From Bacteroidales bacterium (lineage in GTDB: Bacteria > Bacteroidota > Bacteroidia > Bacteroidales > Paludibacteraceae): DNA of 35,232 nucleotides. The stretch covers positions 1-35,232 of the forward strand of contig JAJFVH010000050.1 of NCBI GenBank assembly GCA_021371875.1, read 5' to 3'. The notes under the pieces are model-generated. The model was not told the origin of the DNA. It saw only the letters and a list, made by a program, of their open reading frames with translations, and did no database searches. The position numbers were made by a program, and so were the translations under genes. Shown here piece by piece: positions 25,755 to 33,603 of the stretch (position 1 is the first letter of the stretch; the number at the start of each line of letters is the position of its first letter).

Positions 25755-26261
25755 ATGAAGAAAGCTTTTTTACTTAAATCAGCTGCCGTTGCACTTGCTG
25801 TAGTTGTATTATTCTCGGGTTGCGCCAGTTCTACCATGATTAATTCCACTCCCGCCGGTGCAAAAATATACATAAATGGTGAATCGGTGGGCACAACGCC
25901 TTACCTGTACACCGACACCAAAGTTTTGGGAAGCGTGATTAATGTCGACCTTGTAAAAGAAGGATACGAGCCGCTTTATACTTCATTTACAAGGTCGGAA
26001 CAAGTAAACGCGGGAGCAATTGTAGGCGGGTTCTTCTTTTTGTTCCCATTTTTATGGACAATGGAATATAAACCGACTCATAACTACGAACTGGTTCCAC
26101 TTGCAGCAACGAATCAGGATACCCAGGTTCAAAGCGAACAAACACAACCAGACCTTTCGAAAGTACAAAGGTTAAAAGAGCTGAAACAAATGTTGGATGA
26201 AAACCTGATAACCCAGGACGAATTTAATAAAGCAAAACAAAAAATTCTTGACGAAAAATAA
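25755..26261 (+). CDS. PEGA- and SHOCT-domain lipoprotein
   Basis: The 168-residue protein has a lipoprotein signal (lipobox FSGC, Cys23), then a PEGA domain (about 25-75; STPAGAKIYINGESVGTTPY), a short hydrophobic stretch (about 90-103), and a C-terminal SHOCT motif (about 139-166; RLKELKQMLDENLITQDEF). PEGA domains are found in surface-layer proteins; SHOCT is a short oligomerisation motif. Exact function unknown. It ends in a strong terminator. Confidence 0.85.
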   Translation: MKKAFLLKSAAVALAVVVLFSGCASSTMINSTPAGAKIYINGESVGTTPYLYTDTKVLGSVINVDLVKEGYEPLYTSFTRSEQVNAGAIVGGFFFLFPFLWTMEYKPTHNYELVPLAATNQDTQVQSEQTQPDLSKVQRLKELKQMLDENLITQDEFNKAKQKILDEK

Positions 26262-26303
26262 AAACAAATCCCTTGCAAAAGCACATTGCAAGGGATTTGT
26301 TTT
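26261..26303. terminator. Strong bidirectional terminator
   Basis: A perfect 18-bp stem, AAAACAAATCCCTTGCAA (26261-26278) with TTGCAAGGGATTTGTTTT (26286-26303), 7-nt loop, lies between the convergent lipoprotein and POT genes. A- and T-tracts on both sides let it serve both strands. Confidence 0.93.
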
Positions 26304-26326
26304 TATTCACGACCACAACGCCGACT

Positions 26327-27874
26327 CTATTTTATTCCATGCATTAGTTTCTGCAACCATTTCGACAACAAAAATAAAATTACTGCCGCCACTCCCGAAA
26401 TAACTACAAAGAGCATAAAGAAGTCGTACATGGTAGCTATTTCAAACCCGATAAACGATTTGGGGTTTCCGGCTTCGGGGTATAAACCGCTCAACATGCC
26501 GGCAAACTTATTGGCTGTCGCCATCGACAAATACCAGATTCCCATTAACAAGGAAGCAAACCGCACAGGCGCCAGTTTATTAACCATCGACAAACCGATA
26601 GGCGACAACATCAATTCGCCCATGGAATGAATAAAATATAATCCGGTTAACCACATAATGCTTACTTTTACGCCGGGTTCAACTCCCTGAACGCCTAACG
26701 CAATCACCAGATAACCGATTGACAACAAGAACAAACCCATGGCTTGTTTTGTGGGCGAAGCAGGTTCCATGTTTTTTGACCCGAGTTTCATCCACAACCA
26801 GGACATCAGCGGCGCGAATGCAACCACAAACACAGGATTGAAAGATTGAAAATAACTGGCAGGCATTGTCCAGCCAAAAATTTCACGATTGGTCTGCTCG
26901 TCGGCAAAATAAGTAAGCGAAGCGCCGGCTTGCTCAAAAGCCGCCCAAAAGAAAATCACGAAAAAGGCGATCATGTAGATAACTCCAATGCGTTGTTTCT
27001 CGATTTTGGTGAGCGAACGGTCGGAAATTACAAAAGCCGGAATAACAATACACAGCGCAAAAATAAAGGCACCGATAATATCAAACTCAAGGGCAAAGTG
27101 AAAGACTCCGAACAAAACCACGCCTCCAACAGCCCAGGCCAAAAATTCGCTTACATTTTGTCTGGTACTTCTTGCCGGTGCTTTTTCCTTTTCCGATTGA
27201 TTGTTTTCCACTTTTCCGGCAGCAACAATCCCAAGTTGTTCACCATTTGGCCCTATTAAAAATTTATTTTTCCAGCCAATAAACAACACTAAACTCAAAA
27301 ACATACCGATTGCAGCAGCCAGAAATCCCCATTTGAAATCGGCCGGATTACCTGTATCGCCCAAAAAACCTGTAAGCAGGGGGGCAATAAAAGCGCCTAC
27401 GTTGACACCCATATAAAAAATTGTATAAGCCGAATCGAGTCTTTTGTCGCCGGGCTCATACAAGCTTCCCACCATGGTGGTAATATTCGGTTTGAAAAAA
27501 CCATTCCCGAATATCAATGAAGCCAAACCAATATACATCAACCAATGTGCAAGTTCGCCACTCTGATAATACGACGCGCTGAAAAACATAAATACCTGAC
27601 CAAGAAGCATCAACACGGCTCCCCAAAATATCGATCGACGCATTCCCCAGTAACGGTCGGCTATATAACCTCCGATAAGCGGCGCAAGATAAACCAGCCC
27701 TGTATAATTTCCATAAATAGCTGATGCAAGTTCTTTGTCCATCAACAACGCTTTGGTAAGGTAAAGCGTGAAAATAGCGCGCATACCGTAATAGCTGATT
27801 CGTTCGGACATAGCTGTAGAGAATACAAAATACAGTCCTTTGGGATGTCCTTTCTTTATTTGTTCGGTCGGCAT
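26327..27874 (-). CDS. POT-family proton-coupled oligopeptide transporter
   Basis: The 515-residue protein is an MFS-type POT/PTR2 peptide importer with about 12-14 membrane helices. Near the N-terminus, STAMSERISYYGMRAIFTLYL is a form of the E-R-x-x-Y-Y-G proton/substrate motif. FGNGFFKPNITTMVGSLYEPGD and a YIADRYWGMRRSI loop are also typical. The substrate is probably di- and tripeptides. A hairpin lies in the likely leader. Confidence 0.92.
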   Translation of the reverse strand: MPTEQIKKGHPKGLYFVFSTAMSERISYYGMRAIFTLYLTKALLMDKELASAIYGNYTGLVYLAPLIGGYIADRYWGMRRSIFWGAVLMLLGQVFMFFSASYYQSGELAHWLMYIGLASLIFGNGFFKPNITTMVGSLYEPGDKRLDSAYTIFYMGVNVGAFIAPLLTGFLGDTGNPADFKWGFLAAAIGMFLSLVLFIGWKNKFLIGPNGEQLGIVAAGKVENNQSEKEKAPARSTRQNVSEFLAWAVGGVVLFGVFHFALEFDIIGAFIFALCIVIPAFVISDRSLTKIEKQRIGVIYMIAFFVIFFWAAFEQAGASLTYFADEQTNREIFGWTMPASYFQSFNPVFVVAFAPLMSWLWMKLGSKNMEPASPTKQAMGLFLLSIGYLVIALGVQGVEPGVKVSIMWLTGLYFIHSMGELMLSPIGLSMVNKLAPVRFASLLMGIWYLSMATANKFAGMLSGLYPEAGNPKSFIGFEIATMYDFFMLFVVISGVAAVILFLLSKWLQKLMHGIK

Positions 27875-27918
27875 AAATAAATTATTTGGATTTAATTATT
27901 TGATTATTAATAAATAAA

Positions 27919-27948
27919 AAATGAACGCTGATATATCGGCGTTCATTT
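27919..27948 (-). promoter_or_regulatory. Hairpin with T-tract in the likely leader of the POT gene
   Basis: AAATGAACGC (27919-27928) and GCGTTCATTT (27939-27948) form a 10-bp stem, extended by the near-palindromic centre. On the minus strand it is followed by a T-run, like a terminator. It lies 45 bp before the POT start and downstream of the possible promoter at 27980, so it could be either the folB terminator or a leader attenuator. Confidence 0.6.
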
Positions 27949-27979
27949 CTGAATTTGTTATACACAATGAATCGTGTAG

Positions 27980-27987
27980 CAAAAATA
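27980..27987 (-). promoter_or_regulatory. Candidate -7 box for the POT gene
   Basis: TATTTTTG on the minus strand, 105 bp before the start. A TTG lies 18 bp upstream, close to the expected spacing. Confidence 0.45.
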
Positions 27988-28071
27988 GTCATTTCGCATC
28001 AATTTCAATTGTGTTCCGGTGTAAAAAAACACATTTTTAAACATTTTAATTTCAAAACGCCATGAGTGGAA

Positions 28072-28428
28072 CTATCTCTTTTTCTCAAGTTGAATAGAAA
28101 CCGCACTTACTTTTCCTCCAAGAGGCGGGTTCTGTTTCGATATTTTCACTTTCACACTCTGAATCTGCGGGAATTGGTTGAATACCGCATTCAGTATTCG
28201 ATGTCCGACATGTTCAATCAGCTTTGATGGCACCTCCATTTGTTCTTTCACTACATTGTACACAGTCTGATAATTCAAAGTATCCTCCAATTTATCGGTT
28301 ATCTCGGCAAGTTCAGTATGCAATTTCATATCTACACTCACCAGAAATGTGTTTCCCAACGTTTGCTCATGTCCCATGCAACCGTGATAGGCATGAAACT
28401 CCATATTCTCAAGTTTTATTTCCGACAT
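28072..28428 (-). CDS. folB: Dihydroneopterin aldolase
   Basis: The 118-residue protein converts dihydroneopterin to 6-hydroxymethyl-dihydropterin in folate synthesis. The family residues are E21 (GHEQ), Y53 (LNYQTVY), E72-H-V-G-H and K98 (KISKQNPP). Length is standard. It follows xseA by 37 bp on the same strand. Confidence 0.95.
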   Translation of the reverse strand: MSEIKLENMEFHAYHGCMGHEQTLGNTFLVSVDMKLHTELAEITDKLEDTLNYQTVYNVVKEQMEVPSKLIEHVGHRILNAVFNQFPQIQSVKVKISKQNPPLGGKVSAVSIQLEKKR

Positions 28429-28465
28429 ATTTTACTATTTAGCATAAACTACTGATTATAAACTA

Positions 28466-29695
28466 TTACACAACCTCACTCGCAATATCGCCATCGTGCA
28501 CAAAAGTACGAATTTTATCGCCGACTTTTACTTGCGCAACCGAAGTTATTCGTTTCCCGTTCAAGGTGGTGATGGTGTAACCGTGCTTCAGCAAAAAAGC
28601 AGGAGAGTGTGATTCAATACTTTTTTCAAGCATGATAATTTTATTCTGCTCATTGGAGAGATGCAAACGCACAGCCGATTTTAATCTGTTTTTATGCCTT
28701 TCGTGGAGCAAACTTTTTTTCGAAACTTTACTTTGCAAACTCTGTTTTATTTTCCATTTTAAATCGGACAAAAAACGATGTTCGTCGGCAAGTTTATATT
28801 GTACTATCTGCTGAATATCAGCAATCAAATTAAGAACTTCATTTTCGGTTTGCTGCATATATTCAATCAACAATTCGGCTGCAGCAGTAGGCGTTTTTAC
28901 CGAAGTATGCGCCACCATGTCCAAAATGGACACATCGCGCTGATGACCAATGCCGGCAATGATAGGCAAAGGAAATTGGGCACAATTCAAAGCCAACTCA
29001 TACGAATCGAAACAAGCCAGATCGGTGGTCGCACCACCGCCACGAATAATCACCACTACATCAAACAATTCGCTATGATCAAAAATCTTTTCCAATGCTG
29101 AAATAATGGAGCTTTCGGCTTGCTCACCCTGCATAACGGCCGGGAAAAGTCTGGTGTAAAACGCAAAGTTCGAAACTTCATTTCGAAGTTGATCGATAAA
29201 ATCACCGTAACCGGCCGCAGTAGGAGATGAAATAATGGCTATGCGTTGCGGACGACGTGGAAAATCCAACTGTTTATTCATGTCAGCAATGCCATCTTCT
29301 TCCAGTTGACGGATGATTTTCAAGCGCCGGGCAGCCATTTCGCCAATGGTAAAAGTCGGGTCAATGTCACGCACGTTCAGACTGAAACCATAAACGCCAT
29401 GAAATTCAACAGTTACAGCCACCAATACATTCAATCCTGCACGAAGCGTTTGTCCCGTACTACTTTCGAAATACGGTTTCAACATGCGGTAAGTCGACGA
29501 CCAGATCGTTGCTTTTGTTTTAGCGAGTAAAAAATCGGTATCAGTATCTTTTTCAATAAATTCCAGATAACAATGTCCGTTAGGATTTTCACGCAGTTCG
29601 CTGATTTCGGCACGTACCCACACCGGCGTGTCGAAATTTAATTTTATTGTTTCCTGAATGCGTTCGGAAAGTTCGGAAAGAGTTATTGAGTTCAT
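28466..29695 (-). CDS. xseA: Exonuclease VII large subunit
   Basis: The 409-residue protein has an N-terminal OB fold (about 1-100; VWVRAEISELRENPNGHCYLEF) and the catalytic Exonuc_VII_L domain (IAIISSPTAAGYGDF, VVIIRGGGATTDLACFDS, IAGIGHQRDVSILDMVAHTSVKTPTAAAE), followed by a long helical coiled-coil region. The small subunit gene xseB usually follows but is not seen in the gap before folB, so it should be elsewhere. Confidence 0.96.
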   Translation of the reverse strand: MNSITLSELSERIQETIKLNFDTPVWVRAEISELRENPNGHCYLEFIEKDTDTDFLLAKTKATIWSSTYRMLKPYFESSTGQTLRAGLNVLVAVTVEFHGVYGFSLNVRDIDPTFTIGEMAARRLKIIRQLEEDGIADMNKQLDFPRRPQRIAIISSPTAAGYGDFIDQLRNEVSNFAFYTRLFPAVMQGEQAESSIISALEKIFDHSELFDVVVIIRGGGATTDLACFDSYELALNCAQFPLPIIAGIGHQRDVSILDMVAHTSVKTPTAAAELLIEYMQQTENEVLNLIADIQQIVQYKLADEHRFLSDLKWKIKQSLQSKVSKKSLLHERHKNRLKSAVRLHLSNEQNKIIMLEKSIESHSPAFLLKHGYTITTLNGKRITSVAQVKVGDKIRTFVHDGDIASEVV

Positions 29696-29704
29696 CGTTT
29701 CGTG

Positions 29705-31330
29705 TTATTTAATAATAATTTTTTGTGATCCGGAAAATTTATTTCCAACAACATGAACAAAGTATATTCCGGAAGATAAACTTGTGACAGGCAATGACAA
29801 TTGATTGGTTTCGATTGGTTTCGATATCAAAAGATTCCCTGTTGCCGAATAAATTCTCACATAACGGGGTTCGGCGGGAATTTCATTTAAAACAAGATTA
29901 ATTATCTTATTTTCAGAATTATAAACCACTTTAAGATTTTCATATCCGGCATTTTTAACGGTATTCAACACAGTCAGGTTTGCTAAAGCTTTTTGAAAAT
30001 CCGGAATACCATAACCTGATTGTTCGGTTGGCGAATCATAAAGATTTCCGCTTCTAAAAACCGATTGCAAAATCTCAGGTATACTGTAAGTCGTAACCTG
30101 CGCTTTTGCACATTGCAGAAAACAAGCCATCATCCCGGCAATAACCGGAGATGAATATGATGTTCCGTTTCCGGTAGCTGATGCCCCCGAAGCATTAATT
30201 AAAACCGTTGAACTTCCCATGCCGCATATTTCAGGCTTAACACGTCCGTCACTACTTGGCCCATAAGATGAAAAAACACTGGCAACTCCGGTCGAGGTTA
30301 CCGATCCGACGGTGACTATCCCATCAGCATCTGCCGGCGAACCGATGTATTTCCACGTTTTATTGCCTTCGTTTCCAGCGCTATTACAAACAATAATTCC
30401 CTTCGTGGCAGCCAATGTAGCCGCCCGGCTGGCTCGTGAAACGGTTCCATCCAAATCGTTATAGGTAAAATTCATTAAAGAGTCGTCGAATACAGTATAA
30501 CCCAGCGAAGAATTGACCACATCAACCCCCACACTGTCGGCATACTCAATTCCCGAAACCCAGAAGTCGGGTTCAACTAAATATTCTGTCGGCCCATATT
30601 CGGTGCGAATCAACCAGAATGAAGCATGAGGAGCTGTTCCGAGATATTGCGAGGGAAGATTCCCTGTCATGATAGACAATACATTGGCTCCGTGGGCATC
30701 ATGCGAAAAAACATCCGAACCCGGTTCGGCCATATCCTTTGTCCCTAACAGCCTGCCTTGCAAACGCAAACTGTCGAAACCCGGATTTACATTTACATTC
30801 AGAAATCCCGCATCGAGCACTCCGATAAGTATATCTTTTCCGGTATAACCCAGATTATGCAGATATGTCCCGTTGAGTTGATTAATTTGGGTAGCCGCAT
30901 TGCCGTAACTTAAAACATCGCTTTCAAACTTTGCTCTCGATTTTACCGTTGAAGCCTCATCGATCTTACCCGTATAGCGCGCCCATTTTACAAACGGCAA
31001 CGCCCGTACCTGGCTCATTATCGACGAATCGGGAACCAAAACCGTAATTCCGTTCAACCACTTGCTGCGGGAATGGGTATTGATTCCAAGATTTGAAATT
31101 TGCGTAATATAAGAAGGATTCACCGGCAAATCGGTAGAATCGCAATGTATATTAAAACTTGCCCGACGGGAGATGGCACGCGCAGATAAAAATTCGGAAG
31201 GATTAGAAAGGGAGTAGGGTGAATTGTTTTTGTTGGCAAACTGTATGTAAAAATAATAACTTGTTGCAGATGTAACTGAAAATACAGGCACTGAAATAAA
31301 CAAAAATAAACTGAGTAAACGTTTTTCCAT
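29705..31330 (-). CDS. Secreted subtilase (S8) with type IX sorting domain
   Basis: The 541-residue protein has an N-terminal signal peptide (about 1-22), a propeptide-like region, then the subtilisin catalytic residues D173 (GVLDAG), H213 (DAHGANV), oxyanion N320 (NSAGNEG) and S391 (GNGTSYSSP, where most family members have GTSMAAP). The last 80 residues (about 465-541) form a T9SS type A sorting domain (YVRIYSATGNLLISKPI, ending GSQKIIIK). It should be exported by Sec and then by the Por system. The start at 31330 gives a clean signal peptide; 31375 would add 15 unlikely residues. Confidence 0.93.
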   Translation of the reverse strand: MEKRLLSLFLFISVPVFSVTSATSYYFYIQFANKNNSPYSLSNPSEFLSARAISRRASFNIHCDSTDLPVNPSYITQISNLGINTHSRSKWLNGITVLVPDSSIMSQVRALPFVKWARYTGKIDEASTVKSRAKFESDVLSYGNAATQINQLNGTYLHNLGYTGKDILIGVLDAGFLNVNVNPGFDSLRLQGRLLGTKDMAEPGSDVFSHDAHGANVLSIMTGNLPSQYLGTAPHASFWLIRTEYGPTEYLVEPDFWVSGIEYADSVGVDVVNSSLGYTVFDDSLMNFTYNDLDGTVSRASRAATLAATKGIIVCNSAGNEGNKTWKYIGSPADADGIVTVGSVTSTGVASVFSSYGPSSDGRVKPEICGMGSSTVLINASGASATGNGTSYSSPVIAGMMACFLQCAKAQVTTYSIPEILQSVFRSGNLYDSPTEQSGYGIPDFQKALANLTVLNTVKNAGYENLKVVYNSENKIINLVLNEIPAEPRYVRIYSATGNLLISKPIETNQLSLPVTSLSSGIYFVHVVGNKFSGSQKIIIK

Positions 31331-31353
31331 AAGGGATTCAACTTTAATTGCTA

Positions 31354-31361
31354 CAAAAATA
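31354..31361 (-). promoter_or_regulatory. Candidate -7 box for the subtilase gene
   Basis: TATTTTTG on the minus strand, 23 bp before the preferred start codon. It also favours the start at 31330 over 31375, which lies upstream of this motif. Confidence 0.45.
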
Positions 31362-31436
31362 CAATTTTTTATCATAACATGTTTTGAAGGTTGAAAGTTT
31401 AAAAATAATTAAATTATTTGCCTGACAGAACAATTA

Positions 31437-31472
31437 TTACGAAATATTCGTAAATTTGCGAAGATTTCGTAA
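31437..31472 (+). promoter_or_regulatory. Candidate BlaI double operator overlapping the blaI promoter
   Basis: Two tandem 17-bp dyads: TTACGAA-ATA-TTCGTAA (31437-31453, perfect) and TTGCGAA-GAT-TTCGTAA (31456-31472, one mismatch). Their centres are 19 bp apart. A -7-like TAAATTTG (31451-31458) lies between them. BlaI/MecI proteins are dimers that bind paired dyads at their own promoters, so self-repression is likely. Confidence 0.65.
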
Positions 31473-31527
31473 TTAAACAAGAATTAGCGCATTACAAAGC
31501 GGGTTTCGCTTTATAAAAAAGAACAAT

Positions 31528-31884
31528 ATGGAAAAACTAACCAATCAGGAAGAAGAAATGATGCTGATCATTTTTCAGCAAGGAAAAGGATTTATCAAAG
31601 ATTTTATCGAAAAAATGGAAGAACCGCGCCCACCCTATACCACAGTGGCTTCTGTTGTGAAAAATCTGGAACGTAAAGGTTATGTGAAGGCAAGACGTTA
31701 CGGCAATACTTACGAGTATAGTCCGGTCATGGAAGAAAGCGAATACAAATCGAAATTTATGTCGGGTGTGGTGCAAAACTATTTCGAAAATTCGTATAAA
31801 GAAATGGTAAGTTTTTTTGTTGAAAAACAAAAAATATCAGCCGAAGAATTACAGGAAATCATCAAACTTATTGAGAAAAAATGA
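31528..31884 (+). CDS. BlaI/MecI-family repressor
   Basis: The 118-residue protein has a winged-helix domain (about 1-75; LTNQEEEMMLIIFQQ, YTTVASVVKNLERKGYVKARRYGNTYEYSP) and a C-terminal dimerisation helix. It represses genes until cleaved by a partner M56 protease. It overlaps the M56 gene by 4 bp (ATGA), a classic repressor-sensor pair. No beta-lactamase is nearby, so the signal need not be an antibiotic. Confidence 0.93.
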   Translation: MEKLTNQEEEMMLIIFQQGKGFIKDFIEKMEEPRPPYTTVASVVKNLERKGYVKARRYGNTYEYSPVMEESEYKSKFMSGVVQNYFENSYKEMVSFFVEKQKISAEELQEIIKLIEKK

Positions 31885-33353
31885 ACCCCATCTTCATCTA
31901 TTTTTTGAAAGTAAACATTGCGATAGCTTTGTTTTACCTGTTTTATCGATTGTTTTTTGCCGACGATACATTCTGGAAAACACGAAGGATTTATTTAATT
32001 TCCAGTATCATCATATCGTTCGTCTATCCGTTTTTCTCTATCGAAAACTGGCTGCAAAGTCAGCCATCCATGCAAACAATCGTAGCTAATTACGCATTGT
32101 TGCAGGAAATAACGGTAACTCCCGAAAATCAATCCGGACTTTTCAGTTTTGAAAATATCCTATGGGCTGTTTATGGATTAGCCGTTTCCGGGCTTGTTGG
32201 ACGGCTGACTGTTCAACTGATTTCAATTTTACAAATAAAATTTCAGGGAAAACGGGAAACTGTTCAAGGCGTGAGCATCATAGCCATAGATAAAAAAATC
32301 ATTCCGTTTTCGTTTTTCGGTACGATTTATATGAATCCCGCGCTGCATAACGAGAACGAAACCAAACAAATCCTGACACACGAACTTACGCACGTTCGCC
32401 AGGGACATAGTTTTGATGTACTGGCAGGAGAATTATTATCCATAGTATGCTGGTTTAACCCTGCTTCCTGGCTTATGAAGCGTGAAATTCGTCAGAACTT
32501 GGAATTTTTGGCCGACAGCAACGTGCTTGAATCCGGTGTCGACAGCAAAAGCTATCAATATCATTTACTTCAACTCTCGTATCAAACGCCTGATTTAAAA
32601 CTTACCAATAAATTTAATGTATCACCTCTAAAAAAAAGAATTGTTATGATGAACCAACAAAAATCACGTAAATCGACAGCCTTGAAATACCTGTTGATTG
32701 CACCGCTCACGTTTTCATTGGTATTGCTGAGCAATGCCGAAACGCTCGCTTCGTCGGCTCAACGAATGTTGCAAAATGACAGTGAAAAAGTATTTAAAGA
32801 TGCTTTGCCGCTTAAAGATGCTTTGCCGCTTAAAGATATTGAAAAAGCGGACAAAATGAAAAATGAATCACCGGCTGTTGCAGATTATGTCAAACCCGAT
32901 GATAAACAAAAAAACACGGTTACGCCTCCACCGCCTCCTCCAGTAAAAATAACAGATGAAATGGTTCCTCCACCACCTCCTGCGCCAGATGAAGACCAAG
33001 TAATTTTTCAGGTTGTGGAAAAAATGCCTTCATTCCCGGGTGGTTACGAAGCATTATTCAAATTTTTACGTGACAATGTGAAATATCCTGCTGAAGCGGT
33101 GGAAAACAATATACAAGGACAAGTAATTTGTTCGTTTATCGTCAATAAAGATGGTTCGCTGTCAGATGTTGAATTAGTTCGCGGTACAGACCAATATCTT
33201 GATACAGAGGCTGTCCGTGTAATTAAATCCATGCCAAACTGGATACCCGGTATGCAAAAAGAGAAAACTGTCAGAGTAAAATACACTTTGCCTATTAACT
33301 TCAAGTTAGATGATGACAAAAAAGCAATCCAAAAGAAACAAACAACAAATTGA
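31881..33353 (+). CDS. BlaR1-like M56 protease with C-terminal TonB domain
   Basis: The 490-residue protein has N-terminal helices (about 5-25, 35-52, 93-118), the M56 zinc motif HELTH (167-171) with downstream E208-F-L-A-D, and a further helix (about 268-286). A proline-rich stretch follows (349-354, 363-367), then a TonB C-terminal domain (about 385-476; YPAEAVENNIQGQV, IPGMQKEKTVRVKYTLPINF). This replaces the penicillin-binding sensor of classical BlaR1. Near residue 306-318 an 18-bp repeat gives DALPLK twice. The last codons contain an A6 run that borders a possible frameshift into the next ORF. Confidence 0.92.
   Translation: MNPIFIYFLKVNIAIALFYLFYRLFFADDTFWKTRRIYLISSIIISFVYPFFSIENWLQSQPSMQTIVANYALLQEITVTPENQSGLFSFENILWAVYGLAVSGLVGRLTVQLISILQIKFQGKRETVQGVSIIAIDKKIIPFSFFGTIYMNPALHNENETKQILTHELTHVRQGHSFDVLAGELLSIVCWFNPASWLMKREIRQNLEFLADSNVLESGVDSKSYQYHLLQLSYQTPDLKLTNKFNVSPLKKRIVMMNQQKSRKSTALKYLLIAPLTFSLVLLSNAETLASSAQRMLQNDSEKVFKDALPLKDALPLKDIEKADKMKNESPAVADYVKPDDKQKNTVTPPPPPPVKITDEMVPPPPPAPDEDQVIFQVVEKMPSFPGGYEALFKFLRDNVKYPAEAVENNIQGQVICSFIVNKDGSLSDVELVRGTDQYLDTEAVRVIKSMPNWIPGMQKEKTVRVKYTLPINFKLDDDKKAIQKKQTTN
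32794..32837 (+). repeat. 18-bp tandem repeat (2.4 copies) within the M56-TonB gene
   Basis: TTAAAGATGCTTTGCCGC occurs at 32794-32811 and 32812-32829, with a partial third copy to 32837. It gives the residues LKDALP twice in the linker before the proline-rich region. Length change would keep the frame. Confidence 0.9.
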
Positions 33354-33550
33354 ATTTTAAGGGACTAAAAGATGGAGAAAAACCATTGATTATTTTTGAC
33401 GGCAAGACAATAACAAACGAAGAAATGTCGGCAATAAACCCCGAGAATATTAAAGAAATCAATGTGCTTAAACTTAAAGATAATGCAGCTACAGCCATTT
33501 ATGGCGAAAAAGGAAAGAATGGAGTAATTATTATTACATCAAAAGAATAA
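33350..33550 (+). CDS. Small TonB-receptor plug-like ORF
   Basis: The 66-residue frame has a TonB-dependent receptor plug-like pattern: LIIFDGKTITNEEM, INPENIKEINVLK, ATAIYGEKGKNGVIIIT. No ATG is available at the 5' end; the frame begins with TTG overlapping the M56 stop (TTGA), so it may start by termination-reinitiation. An internal ATG at residue 26 would lose half the domain. The frame is open upstream to the A6 run in the M56 gene, and one added A would fuse the two. It is either a separate protein or a domain split from the M56 protein by frameshift. Confidence 0.6.
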   Translation: MNFKGLKDGEKPLIIFDGKTITNEEMSAINPENIKEINVLKLKDNAATAIYGEKGKNGVIIITSKE

Positions 33551-33564
33551 ATGCCTAATAATCA

Positions 33565-33590
33565 GAGGAAGTTCAATATAGAACTTCCTC
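33565..33590 (+). terminator. Terminator of the blaI-M56-plug operon
   Basis: GAGGAAGTTC (33565-33574) and GAACTTCCTC (33581-33590), perfect 10-bp stem, 6-nt loop, followed by ATTTAATTATT. The TPR gene begins 13 bp later. Confidence 0.75.
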
Positions 33591-33603
33591 ATTTAATTAT
33601 TCT

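Noticed and set aside
31437..31472. Terminator of the subtilase or blaI region
   Set aside because: The dyads are short, symmetric, tandem and lie over a promoter motif upstream of both genes, so operator is the better reading.
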